NCBI RefSeq assembly: GCF_900996225.1
Contig: NZ_CAAJGL010000156.1
Span: forward strand, 62,001-126,000
DNA: 64,000 nt
Reading direction: 5' to 3'
Origin: Paraburkholderia sp. BCC1884
GTDB lineage: Bacteria > Pseudomonadota > Gammaproteobacteria > Burkholderiales > Burkholderiaceae
This document shows, piece by piece, positions 54,419-62,876 of this stretch. Numbering within the stretch: position 1 is the stretch's first letter; each line of letters starts with the position of its first letter. The notes under the pieces were generated by a model. The model was not told where the DNA came from. It did not search any database and worked only from the letters and a program-made list of their open reading frames with translations. The translations under genes and the position numbers were made by a program.

Positions 54419-55981
54419 TTATTGGGAAGCGAACGCTTCGACTGCCGTCTGGGCGGCGAGTCCGGCGAGCCTGAAAGTGCGTCCAGGCCCGGCTTGCCCC
54501 GACGCATCCAGGACAGCCTTTCTCGCCAGGACCTCGTCGGCGTCGTCCGACTCGTAAAGCCTGCGCAAGGCGTATTCCCGGCATGTCTCCAGCAGAAAAT
54601 ACTCCTTCGTCCTGCTATCGCAGGTCGTCATGATGAAGGACTTGGACGCCAGCCCGACGATCGCCTCGGTGACCTCGTTGCGCGACAACTGATCCGAGGT
54701 GGCGACCGCGCACACCGCCTCGAGCGAGAAGCGCGTGGGGAAAACACCTAGCCTGTGCAGCACCGTTTTTTCCGACTCGTTGAGAAGCGCATAGCCCCAG
54801 TCGAGCGACGCCTCCAGGGTCTGCTGACGGCGCGGCGCGGTACGGCGCCCGCCGGTCAAAAACTGGAACCGGTCGTCGAGTTCCGAGACCAGCTTGCGGA
54901 TGCCGAAGACCGCGGCGCGCGCGGCCGCCAGTTCGATGGCAAGCGGCACGCCGTCGAGGCGGCGGCAGATCGTCGCGATCATGTCGAGGCCGGCACGATC
55001 GATGGTGGCCGTGGCATTCAGCGCGTTGAGCTGGTCAAGGAACAACTCGACCGAGCCGCAGGCGAGAATCTCCTGCGAGCCGGCACCCGCTGCGGGGACG
55101 TCGAGCGCGTTGACCCAGTACGATTTTTCGCCGCGGGTTCGCAGCGGTTCGCGGCTGGTGACCAGGATCCGCAGCTCCGCGCTCGCCTGCAGCAGCGCAT
55201 CGCAGACGGTCGCCGCGGACTCGATCACGTGCTCGCAATTGTCCAGCAGAACGAGCAGCTTGCGCCCGTGGATCGCCGCAGCGATGGACCTGAGTTCGAC
55301 GTCGCTCGTGCCTTCGCCACGCGTGACACCCAACGCGTCGGCCACGGCGCCGACAATGCTTTGCTCGCGCGCGACCGATGCCAGGGTGATAAAGCACACT
55401 TGCATACCGGACGCATTCGCAATCGAACGCGCGATCGCAATGCCGAGTTGCGTTTTGCCGATGCCGCCCGGGCCGAGAAGCGTGACGATGGAGGTGTCGT
55501 CCAACGCCCGCGCAACTTCGGCAATCGTGTCGTCACGCCCGATCAGCGGCGCGTGGCACACCGGCAAGCCATTCGGGCCGCCGCCAGCATACGGAACAGG
55601 CGCGGGCGCCCGCGCGACGACCGGCGTACCAGCGGCCGATGTACCGGCTGCAGGCGTATCGGCTGCAAGCATCGCGGCCGGATCGACCGACTCGGGCGCC
55701 AAGGTCAGCCGGTAGCCACGTCCGGAAATCGTGCGAATGGCCTGCGCGCCGTCACCGAAAATCTTGCGCAACGCGGACAGCTGCACGTGGATATTGTTTT
55801 CTCCAACCACCGAATCAGGCCAGACATGGCGGAAGATCTCGTCCTTCGTCACCGTCTTGCCCCCGGCTCCGATCAGCAGTTCGAGAATGCCGAACGCGCG
55901 CGACCCAAGCTGGAGCAACTGTCCGCCCTCGTACACCTCGCGCATCTCCAGCGACACTGTGATTCGACCGATCTTTATCAT
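54419..55981 (-). CDS. Winged-helix/predicted-ATPase (STAND, COG3903-like) regulator B
   Basis: This 520-residue paralogue of regulator A shares its layout: an OmpR-type winged helix at the N-terminus (IKIGRITVSLEMREVYEGG; AFGILELLIGAGGKTVTKDEIF), then an Ala/Pro-rich linker (about 100-140). The ATPase has Walker A GPGGIGKTQLGIAIA, Walker B LLVLLDNCEHVIESA, VTSREPL and LDGVPLAIELAAARA. The C-terminal helical part (LETCREYALRRLYES) is longer than in A, but no TPR array is present. It may form an operon with the two response-regulator genes downstream. It presumably binds DNA under nucleotide or partner control; targets are unknown. Confidence 0.88.
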   Translation of the reverse strand: MIKIGRITVSLEMREVYEGGQLLQLGSRAFGILELLIGAGGKTVTKDEIFRHVWPDSVVGENNIHVQLSALRKIFGDGAQAIRTISGRGYRLTLAPESVDPAAMLAADTPAAGTSAAGTPVVARAPAPVPYAGGGPNGLPVCHAPLIGRDDTIAEVARALDDTSIVTLLGPGGIGKTQLGIAIARSIANASGMQVCFITLASVAREQSIVGAVADALGVTRGEGTSDVELRSIAAAIHGRKLLVLLDNCEHVIESAATVCDALLQASAELRILVTSREPLRTRGEKSYWVNALDVPAAGAGSQEILACGSVELFLDQLNALNATATIDRAGLDMIATICRRLDGVPLAIELAAARAAVFGIRKLVSELDDRFQFLTGGRRTAPRRQQTLEASLDWGYALLNESEKTVLHRLGVFPTRFSLEAVCAVATSDQLSRNEVTEAIVGLASKSFIMTTCDSRTKEYFLLETCREYALRRLYESDDADEVLARKAVLDASGQAGPGRTFRLAGLAAQTAVEAFASQ

Positions 55982-56335
55982 GCTGGACTCACGCCTGGTT
56001 GATTAGCGGGACGGGCGAGTTCATCGACTTCGCGCCCTGTTCACTAACGCAGCCAGTACGAGGCTAGCGTCTAACAGGCATGGTAGAGGGGAACGTCATC
56101 TGAAACTATTATCCATAGGGATACGTCGATCATCGCTTCGGCAAGCGGCGGGCGCGACCGCATGAGCCCCCGTCCGGCGTGGCGGGGCAGGCGCATCACA
56201 CTTTGGTATGAAACCGTCATGCCGGCGGATGGTCGACCGCCCGCGTGCAAATCGGCAATCGAACGTGCAACGGCGAAAGCTCCTTTCTCCCAAGACCGCG
56301 ATACTGTCTTCGACAATCCGTTTTGCAGGTGTCCC
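55982..56335. other. Gap upstream of regulator B
   Basis: About 350 bases in which I see no convincing gene, repeat or hairpin. An in-frame extension of the next plus-strand gene (from 56162) crosses part of it, but its composition does not look like conserved coding sequence. The promoter of regulator B is presumably here. Confidence 0.4.
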
Positions 56336-56581
56336 ATGGTCGATCAAACGCACTCGCCTGAAGCGCGTCACAATGCTGTTCTTGCCGACCCGAGGATCTG
56401 GCGCTGGTATGCCGATCTGATGGGGAATCGCCGACTCGTTTGCGAGCATGACGGCGCCAGCTGGATCGTCGCCGTGGACGGCCGACTGCTCGCGGCCGAA
56501 AGCGCCTTCGAGTCGGCAGTGCTCGCCGCCTACGCCATGACGCGTGCGCTCGTCGCACTCGATCCGACGCGCACGGTCTGA
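56336..56581 (+). CDS. Hypothetical protein (81 residues)
   Basis: The frame from MVDQTHSPEARH has AGGTG at a suitable distance upstream. It encodes a compact sequence with a Trp-rich segment (RIWRWYADLMGNRR) and a helical C-terminus (AESAFESAVLAAYAMTRALVAL). The frame stays open for 58 more codons upstream, but that part lacks a good start signal. It is convergent with the membrane-protein gene. I do not recognise the family. It is probably a small cytoplasmic protein. Confidence 0.55.
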   Translation: MVDQTHSPEARHNAVLADPRIWRWYADLMGNRRLVCEHDGASWIVAVDGRLLAAESAFESAVLAAYAMTRALVALDPTRTV

Positions 56582-56615
56582 CGCCGCGCGGCGCGCGGCA
56601 GCTGCGTCGCGGCAG

Positions 56616-57095
56616 CTACTCTTCTTCCGGATACACGCCGGCGGACACCAGGCAAACGAACGCGGTCGCCTTCAACACGCACTCCACCGAAGACAGCAGA
56701 AATCCCAGCGGAAACACGCGAAATTCCGCCGGCAGCGCAAACGCCACCGCCATCAGGCCGATCGTGCAAAGAAAGCCGTAGGCCACCCGCGCAACGCGAC
56801 TGCCCGCCAGGGCGAAACACACGAGCGCGATCCACAGCAGTTTGCCGAGGATGCAGGCCGCCATTTCCCGAGGCGTCCGGCTGATCCAGATCTCGAAGGG
56901 CAACTCGCACGCCGACCAGATGGCGGTCGCGACGATCACCCGGCGCGTCCATGGCCCGAGTGCCGTCTCACTGGGCGCGGCAAACTCCGGCGCGTCCCAT
57001 TCCGCGCGTTCGAGCGTGCGGACCACTTGAGCGTCGGACAAAAAGCCCAGATCGCTGTTGCCCACGTTACGCAGTGAGTCGTCGAGATATCGCAT
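56616..57095 (-). CDS. Small four-helix membrane protein, unknown function
   Basis: This 159-residue protein begins with a soluble segment of about 50 residues (MRYLDDSLRNVGNSDLGFLSDAQVVRTLE). Four hydrophobic segments follow, among them VIVATAIWSACELPFEIWI, ILGKLLWIALVCFALAG, FLCTIGLMAVAFALPAEF and VLKATAFVCLVSAGV. The ATG follows a strong GGAGGAGC. Upstream in-frame codons are rejected because they lack a start signal. It is divergent from the YdeP-like gene. I recognise no family and infer only an inner-membrane location. Confidence 0.7.
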   Translation of the reverse strand: MRYLDDSLRNVGNSDLGFLSDAQVVRTLERAEWDAPEFAAPSETALGPWTRRVIVATAIWSACELPFEIWISRTPREMAACILGKLLWIALVCFALAGSRVARVAYGFLCTIGLMAVAFALPAEFRVFPLGFLLSSVECVLKATAFVCLVSAGVYPEEE

Positions 57096-57395
57096 GATGC
57101 TCCTCCAGATGTCGCCGCAAGGTGGTTGCGGTGGCCGCGGCCAGGCCGTTCCAGAGTTCCAGACGCGCGGCCGGGTTGAACGCATTATTCGGCGCGCGGC
57201 CGCGCCGGTCTTTTCAGATCGCCGCCGGGGTTTAGAAAACGCACGGTGCGATCGAGCGTCTGCGCAACCCGCGACGCGGACCGCCCATGCCGAGATCGAC
57301 GTGCGAATATGAAACGGACGGGCTTTTGAACAACTGACGTCCTACGCAGCACGCCATGCTTCGCCATGCCCTCAACAAATTGGTGGGAAATGGAC

Positions 57396-59747
57396 ATGGC
57401 TAAAGAAAAAGTAATCCGGATCTACAGCGAACCCGCAGGTGGCTGGGGCGCGCTCAAGGCAACCGGCGAAGCGCTCGCATTACAGGGCATCACCGTCTCC
57501 GGCGCGAAGACCCTGTTGCGGATGAACCAGCCGGACGGCTTCGATTGCCCCGGCTGCGCGTGGCCCGATGCGAAGCACACCTCGTCGTTCGAATTCTGCG
57601 AGAACGGGGCCAAAGCCGTCGCGTGGGAAGCCACCGTCAATCGCTGCACGCCGGAATTCTTCGCCGCGCATAGCGTCACGGAGTTGACCGCCTGGGACGA
57701 CTACGATCTGGAGATGGTGGGCCGCCTGACCCATCCGATGGCCTACGACGCCGCCTCCGATCGTTACCTGCCGATCGCCTGGGACGACGCGTTCGCGCTC
57801 GTCGCAAAACATCTGAACGATCTCGACCACCCCGATCAGGCGGACTTCTATACCTCGGGACGCGCCTCCAACGAGGCGGCCTTTCTCTACCAGATCTTCG
57901 TACGCGAATTCGGCACCAACAACTTCCCCGACTGCTCGAACATGTGTCACGAGGCGACCAGTGTCGGTCTGCCCGAATCGATTGGCGTCGGCAAGGGCAC
58001 GGTGCTGCTGGAGGACTTCGAGCACGCCGACGCGATCTTCATCTTCGGCCAGAATCCGGGCACCAACAGCCCGCGCATGATGAGCGATCTGCACAGCGCC
58101 TCCCGGCGCGGCGCGAAGATCGTCTCGTTCAATCCGTTCCGCGAACGGGCGCTGGAGCGCTTCGCCTCGCCGCAAAATCCGCTGGAAATGGCGACGCTCG
58201 GCTTCACGCAGATCAGTACGTTTTTCTATCAGCTGCGGGTGGGCGGCGACGTCGCCGTGCTCAAGGGCATGATGAAAGCCCTGATCGAGGCCGACGACGC
58301 CGCGCTCGCCGCCGACCAACCCCGCATCCTCGATACCGGGTTCATCGAAGGACACACGCACGGCCTGGACGATCTGCTCGCCGATCTGCGCGCCACCCAA
58401 TGGGATGCGATCGTCAGCCAGAGCGGCTTGTCGCGCGACGAGATCCAGAACGCCGCCAATATCTATATGCAGGCGAAAAGCGTAATCCTCGTGTACGGCA
58501 TGGGGCTCACGCAGCATCATCGCGGCACCGAGACAGTTCAGCAGGTCGCCAATCTCGCCCTGCTGCGCGGCAATGTCGGCCGGCCCGGCGCGGGCGTGTG
58601 CCCGGTGCGCGGCCATTCGAACGTACAGGGCAATCGCACGGTCGGGATCACGGAGAAACCTTCGGCGGCGCTGATCGACGGCATTGAACGGGCCTTCGGT
58701 TTCCGGCCGCCCGCCGCGCACGGCCATGACGTGATCGCCTCGATCGATTCGATGATGCGCGGCGACGCCAGGGTCTTCATGGGGCTCGGGGGCAATTTTG
58801 CCGCGGCCGTGCCGGACTGGGTCCGCGTGCAAGCCGCCATGCGCAAGCTGGACCTGACGGTCTACATCGCCACCAAACTCAATCGCAGCCACCTCGTGCA
58901 CGGCAAGCAGGCGTTGATCCTGCCCTGCCTGGGCCGCACCGAGATCGATATCCAGGCCGACGGCCCGCAGTCGATCACGGTCGAAGATTCGATGTCGATG
59001 GTGCATGCATCGGGTGGCCGCAACGAGCCGGCCTCGCCGCATCTGAAGAGCGAACCGGCGATCGTCGCCGGCATTGCGCGTGCGACCATGGGTCCCGGCT
59101 CGCACGTCGATTGGGAGCATCTCGTCGCGAGCTACGACCGCATCCGCAACAAGATCGAAATCGTCTATCCGATCTTCCAGGCCTACAACCAGCGCATTCG
59201 CGTGCCGGGTGGCTTCCATCTCGCTTCGAGCGCGCGGGAGCGGGTCTGGGCGACGGCCACCGGCCGCGCCAATTTTCTCGTCTTCAAGGGCCTCGACGAA
59301 GATCCGGTACAGAACGATCCCGACGCGCTATGGCTCACCACCATGCGCAGTCACGATCAGTACAACACCACCCTCTATTCGCATTCGGACCGCTATCGCG
59401 GCGTGTTTGGCCAACGCGACGTGGTCTTCATGAACTCGCACGAGTTGCAGAAGCGCAACCTGCATGCAGGCGACCGCGTCGATATCTACGCGTTGTCGAA
59501 CGATGGTATCGAGCGCGTGATTCGCCACTTCAAGGTGGTCGAGTACGTGCTGCCCGACGGATGCTGCGGTGCCTATTACCCGGAGGCGAATCCGCTGATT
59601 CCGCTCTATGCCTTCGATCAGAAAAGCCGTACCCCCTCCTACAAGTCCGTCCCGGTCAGGATCGTGCCGGCCGCGACGGGTGACGCCGACTCCCTGCAAC
59701 AATCGGCCAGGCTCGCTCCTGCGGGGGTTTCACATGCAGCTCACTAA
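57396..59747 (+). CDS. FdhF/YdeP-family molybdopterin oxidoreductase
   Basis: This molybdoenzyme of about 783 residues is related to E. coli YdeP, which has been linked to acid resistance. The N-terminal region has RMNQPDGFDCPGCAWPDAKH, where YdeP proteins carry this CPGC motif. The molybdopterin domain includes DFYTSGRASNEAAFLYQ, NNFPDCSNMCHEATSVGL (a Cys in the usual metal-ligand region) and FIFGQNPGTNSPRM. The C-terminal MopB-binding domain reads GRANFLVFKG to PEANPLIPLYAFD. There is no twin-Arg signal, so it is cytoplasmic. The start is taken at MAKEKVIRI; ATGs at 57390 and 57366 are alternatives. It overlaps cydA by 14 bases, suggesting a functional link to quinol oxidation. The true substrate is unknown. 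Confidence 0.9.
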   Translation: MAKEKVIRIYSEPAGGWGALKATGEALALQGITVSGAKTLLRMNQPDGFDCPGCAWPDAKHTSSFEFCENGAKAVAWEATVNRCTPEFFAAHSVTELTAWDDYDLEMVGRLTHPMAYDAASDRYLPIAWDDAFALVAKHLNDLDHPDQADFYTSGRASNEAAFLYQIFVREFGTNNFPDCSNMCHEATSVGLPESIGVGKGTVLLEDFEHADAIFIFGQNPGTNSPRMMSDLHSASRRGAKIVSFNPFRERALERFASPQNPLEMATLGFTQISTFFYQLRVGGDVAVLKGMMKALIEADDAALAADQPRILDTGFIEGHTHGLDDLLADLRATQWDAIVSQSGLSRDEIQNAANIYMQAKSVILVYGMGLTQHHRGTETVQQVANLALLRGNVGRPGAGVCPVRGHSNVQGNRTVGITEKPSAALIDGIERAFGFRPPAAHGHDVIASIDSMMRGDARVFMGLGGNFAAAVPDWVRVQAAMRKLDLTVYIATKLNRSHLVHGKQALILPCLGRTEIDIQADGPQSITVEDSMSMVHASGGRNEPASPHLKSEPAIVAGIARATMGPGSHVDWEHLVASYDRIRNKIEIVYPIFQAYNQRIRVPGGFHLASSARERVWATATGRANFLVFKGLDEDPVQNDPDALWLTTMRSHDQYNTTLYSHSDRYRGVFGQRDVVFMNSHELQKRNLHAGDRVDIYALSNDGIERVIRHFKVVEYVLPDGCCGAYYPEANPLIPLYAFDQKSRTPSYKSVPVRIVPAATGDADSLQQSARLAPAGVSHAAH

Positions 59748-61131
59748 CGTGCTCGATCTGTCTCGCGCCCAGTTCGCGATGACGGCTATTTTTCACATCT
59801 TATGGCCGATTCTCACGATCAGTTTGTCTGCCTTCCTCGTGCTGGTCGAGGCGCTGTGGCTGCGCACCGGTAATCACGCTTATTACCGGCAGGCGCGCTT
59901 CTGGGGCAAGCTGCTGGTGCTCAACTTCGCCGTGGGCGTGGTGAGCGGCATTCCGATGGAGTTCCAGTTCGGCACCAACTGGGCGGGCTTTTCCCGCTAT
60001 AGCGGCCAGTTCTTCGGCAACATCCTCGGCTTCGAAGGCGCGATGGCCTTCATGCTCGAGGCGGGGTTCATCGGCGTGATGATGCTGGGCTGGGGACGCG
60101 TGCCGCGCGGCGTGCATCTGTTTGCGACCTCGATGGTCGCGCTCGGCTCGAGCATCTCCGCATTCTGGATCATGGTCGCCAATTCGTGGATGCAGACGCC
60201 GGCGGGTGTGACGGTCGAGAACGGCAAGATCGTCGTCACCGACTACGCCGCCGCCATTTTCAATCCCGACATGGTCTGGGGCGTCACGCACATGTGGCTC
60301 GCGGCGATCGAGACCGGCATGTTCGTGATCGCCGGCATTTCGGCCTGGAATCTGTTCAGGCGCCGCAACGTCGAATTCTTCGCGCACTCGTTCAGGATCG
60401 TGCTGCTGATTCTGGTGTTCGTCGCACCGATCCAGATCTGGCTCGGCGATTCGAGCGGCGGCAGCGTGTTCAGGACACAACCCGCCAAGGGCGCGGCGAT
60501 CGAAGGGCATTGGGTCACCAATGCGCCGGGCACGGCTGCTTCGTGGTCGCTGCTCGCGTGGCCGAACCAGAAGACCCAGAGCAACGACTGGTCACTCGAA
60601 GTGCCGGGCATGTTGAGTATGCTCGCCACCCACACGCTGCATGGCGAGGTCAAAGGGCTCAAGGATTTCGCCCCCGCCGACCAGCCGCCGATGCTGCCAC
60701 TGCTCTATTACGCGTTCCGCGTGATGGCCGGCATCGGCTTCCTGTTCATGGTGCTGGCCCTCTGGAGCGCATACGTGTTCCGCAAGACGCGCGGCAATCT
60801 GGAACAGCTGCTCGCGCAACGCAAGCTGCTACTGGCCTGGGTGCTGTGCATTCCACTGCCCTATGTCGCCGTCGAGGCGGGCTGGATCGTGCGCGAAGTC
60901 GGACGCCAGCCCTGGGTCGTCTATGGCCTGCTGCGCACCCGGGACGCGGTCTCGACGGTTGCGGCGTCGTCGGTGACCCTGAGCATGGCCATGTTCTTCG
61001 CTTTCTACGTGGTGCTGCTGATCACCTTCTTCGTGCTTGCCCGCAACTGGCTACGTGCCGGTCCCGACCCGAGTCCGACGCCGCCTTCGACGATCGAGGC
61101 GGACGTCGCTGCTACTGTCACCGAGTACTAA
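59734..61131 (+). CDS. cydA: Cytochrome bd-type quinol oxidase subunit I (CydA/CioA-like)
   Basis: CydA binds hemes b558, b595 and d, oxidises quinol and reduces O2 to water. This 465-residue membrane protein has His21 and His186 (THMWLAAIETG) at heme-ligand positions and Met330 in YYAFRVMAGIG as the likely b558 ligand. GRQPWVVYGLLRT matches the conserved GRQPW block. It is about 55 residues shorter than the E. coli protein because the quinol loop after residue 240 is short, as in cyanide-insensitive CioA oxidases. The ATG lies inside the end of the ydeP-like gene with GCGGGGG upstream, so the two are co-translated. Confidence 0.96.
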   Translation: MQLTNVLDLSRAQFAMTAIFHILWPILTISLSAFLVLVEALWLRTGNHAYYRQARFWGKLLVLNFAVGVVSGIPMEFQFGTNWAGFSRYSGQFFGNILGFEGAMAFMLEAGFIGVMMLGWGRVPRGVHLFATSMVALGSSISAFWIMVANSWMQTPAGVTVENGKIVVTDYAAAIFNPDMVWGVTHMWLAAIETGMFVIAGISAWNLFRRRNVEFFAHSFRIVLLILVFVAPIQIWLGDSSGGSVFRTQPAKGAAIEGHWVTNAPGTAASWSLLAWPNQKTQSNDWSLEVPGMLSMLATHTLHGEVKGLKDFAPADQPPMLPLLYYAFRVMAGIGFLFMVLALWSAYVFRKTRGNLEQLLAQRKLLLAWVLCIPLPYVAVEAGWIVREVGRQPWVVYGLLRTRDAVSTVAASSVTLSMAMFFAFYVVLLITFFVLARNWLRAGPDPSPTPPSTIEADVAATVTEY

Positions 61132-61156
61132 ACCATTCCCTCTGCGAGGCTATTTC

Positions 61157-62146
61157 ATGAACAGTTCGACTCACACGATGCTCGCCTTCACCTGGTTCGG
61201 CGTCATCGGTCTCATGCTGGTGTTCTACGTCATCACCGACGGTTTCGATCTCGGCATCGGCATTTTGAGCCTGCTACGCAAGCGCCGCGAAGATCACGAC
61301 GTGATGGTGCAAACGATCGGCTCCGTCTGGGACGCCAACGAAACCTGGCTCGTGGTGCTGGGCGGCGCCCTCTTCGGCGCGTTTCCCGATGCTTATGCGC
61401 TGCTTCTGGAGGATCTCTATCTGCCGATCATGCTGCTGATCGCGGGGCTCATCATGCGGGGCGCGGCGATCGAGTTCCGTCACAGCGTGAGCCACGGCCC
61501 GCTATGGGACAAGGTATTCGGTGTCGGCAGTCTGGTGGCGGCGATCGCCCAGGGCATCGTGCTCGGCAAGGTCATCACCGGACTGATGCCTGGCGCTCTG
61601 AGCGACGTGTTCGTCGCGGTCTCGGCGGTCGGTGTCGTGGCGGGTTATTCGTTGCTCGGCTCGACTTATCTGGTCAAGAAAACTGCCGGGACAATCGAAC
61701 AATGGTCGCGCCGGCTCGCGTTGCTGAGCGCGCTCGTGACCGTTGCGGCGGCGGTCATTCTGAGCGCTGCCACCTGGTTCGTCAGCGAGGTGGGACACGA
61801 CCGCTGGAGCCAGCCCGGCGTCTTCCATCTGCTGATGGCGCTCGGTCTTGCAGCGGCGCTGGCGTTTGCGTTCATCGCGGCCTCGCTCTATCTGGGCAGC
61901 TCGCGCGGCCCGTTTCGCGGCGCCGTGGCGCTGTTCGTGCTGTCGTTCGCAGGCCTCGCGATCAGCCTCTTTCCCGACTTCGTGCCGGGCAAGCTCGGCA
62001 TCGTGGAAGCGGCATCCGATTCGTCGACACTCGTCTTCATGCTGATCGGCATCGGCTTCCTCTTGCCGGTGATGATCGGCTACAACCTCTATCAGTACTA
62101 CATCTTCCGCGGCAAGGTGCTGACCGGCTCTCACGCCGGGGAATGA
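61157..62146 (+). CDS. cydB: Cytochrome bd-type quinol oxidase subunit II (CydB/CioB-like)
   Basis: This 329-residue membrane subunit supports heme assembly of the bd oxidase. The start reads TWFGVIGLMLVFYVITDGFDLGIGIL, with the conserved FDLG. Then come the diagnostic GSVWDANETWLVVLGGALFGAFPDAYA and the C-terminal GIGFLLPVMIGYNLYQYYIFRG. It begins 25 bases after cydA. No cydX-like small ORF with the typical hydrophobic helix follows. A perfect 14-base hairpin lies just downstream. With a CioA-like partner, the oxidase would allow respiration at low oxygen or when heme-copper oxidases are inhibited. Confidence 0.96.
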   Translation: MNSSTHTMLAFTWFGVIGLMLVFYVITDGFDLGIGILSLLRKRREDHDVMVQTIGSVWDANETWLVVLGGALFGAFPDAYALLLEDLYLPIMLLIAGLIMRGAAIEFRHSVSHGPLWDKVFGVGSLVAAIAQGIVLGKVITGLMPGALSDVFVAVSAVGVVAGYSLLGSTYLVKKTAGTIEQWSRRLALLSALVTVAAAVILSAATWFVSEVGHDRWSQPGVFHLLMALGLAAALAFAFIAASLYLGSSRGPFRGAVALFVLSFAGLAISLFPDFVPGKLGIVEAASDSSTLVFMLIGIGFLLPVMIGYNLYQYYIFRGKVLTGSHAGE

Positions 62147-62160
62147 ATCCCTGCGCAAAA

Positions 62161-62205
62161 GGGCGGTGGTGATATCAGGCAACGCTGCCCCTATCACCAC
62201 CGCCC
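62161..62205. terminator. Perfect 14-bp hairpin between cydB and the DUF3331 gene
   Basis: GGGCGGTGGTGATA (62161-62174) pairs perfectly with TATCACCACCGCCC (62192-62205) around a 17-base loop. It sits 14 bases after the cydB stop and just past the end of the convergent gene. On the minus strand it is followed by TTTT, so it can serve as an intrinsic terminator for the DUF3331 gene and probably as a stop or stabiliser for cydAB too. Confidence 0.75.
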
Positions 62206-62235
62206 GTCATTCAAGCTACGACAACGACGCTCCGG

Positions 62236-62649
62236 TCACATCCCGACGGCGTTGTTGAGCACGCTGCCGAGAATCATCGCGCCGACATTCAGCGGCGCGG
62301 GCCGGCAAGGACGCGGCTTGTAGATCGCGTCGCCGCGTTTGATCGATTGTCCGCTCAAGGCGCACACACCCGTTACGCGTGCCCGGCTCGCATGCCAGAC
62401 CTGATCGCCATAGGAGCAGTGCGTCGGGTCGCGCCATGCCACCGTCGCAGTGGACTGCGTGGGCCGGTCGATCACGCGGACCTGAACCTCGAAGCGTTGT
62501 CCCATGACCGGTAAATGGCAACCCCAAGGCTCCTTGCGCGCGATGGCCGCCTCGACGGCGTGGTTACCGACCTCCGCGTCGCCGGACAATACGGATAGCA
62601 AACCAAGCGTCCGCAACCACGGATCGGTGAAATGCGCTTTCTCCAGCAT
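62236..62649 (-). CDS. DUF3331-domain protein
   Basis: This 137-residue protein has the pattern seen in DUF3331 members: a strand-rich segment with ATVAWRDPTHCSYGDQVWHASRAR, followed by VTGVCALSGQSIKRGDAIYKPR. The family occurs mostly in Burkholderiaceae and its function is unknown. The two cysteines and nearby polar residues might bind a metal, but no full zinc motif is visible. The ATG follows AGGAG. It lies downstream of the AraC gene and a small ORF on the same strand, so co-transcription is possible. Confidence 0.75.
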   Translation of the reverse strand: MLEKAHFTDPWLRTLGLLSVLSGDAEVGNHAVEAAIARKEPWGCHLPVMGQRFEVQVRVIDRPTQSTATVAWRDPTHCSYGDQVWHASRARVTGVCALSGQSIKRGDAIYKPRPCRPAPLNVGAMILGSVLNNAVGM

Positions 62650-62681
62650 GGTGACACTCCTGTTTCAGGTACTCCGGTTGA

Positions 62682-62876
62682 TCAACGGGCGGCGTCATAG
62701 CCGTCGCCGGCGATTGCCTCGAGAGCGTGCAACGCGTACGGCATGTAGAGATGGCCGGGCGCATCGCCTGCTCGATTCATCGGCAGCCATTCGTCGCGCG
62801 CTACGCCGACGTCGGACTGCCGCAGGAAAACTGCACTGACTTTCAGAAACTCGCCAACCTGGCTAGCGATCGACAT
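62682..62876 (-). CDS. Small hypothetical protein (64 residues) overlapping the AraC gene
   Basis: The frame from MSIASQVGEFLKVS overlaps the last 14 bases of the AraC gene and ends 32 bases before the DUF3331 start. The product reads as an ordinary globular sequence (VSAVFLRQSDVGVARDEWLPM; YMPYALHALEAIAG). The overlap suggests translational coupling. I recognise no family. Confidence 0.5.
   Translation of the reverse strand: MSIASQVGEFLKVSAVFLRQSDVGVARDEWLPMNRAGDAPGHLYMPYALHALEAIAGDGYDAAR

Noticed and set aside
57480..59219. 579-codon open frame on the minus strand
   Set aside because: Antisense to the YdeP-like gene; no conserved motif.
62143..62172. Nine-codon frame overlapping the cydB stop, considered as cydX
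   Set aside because: The peptide MNPCAKGRW lacks the hydrophobic helix of CydX, and the frame runs into the terminator hairpin.
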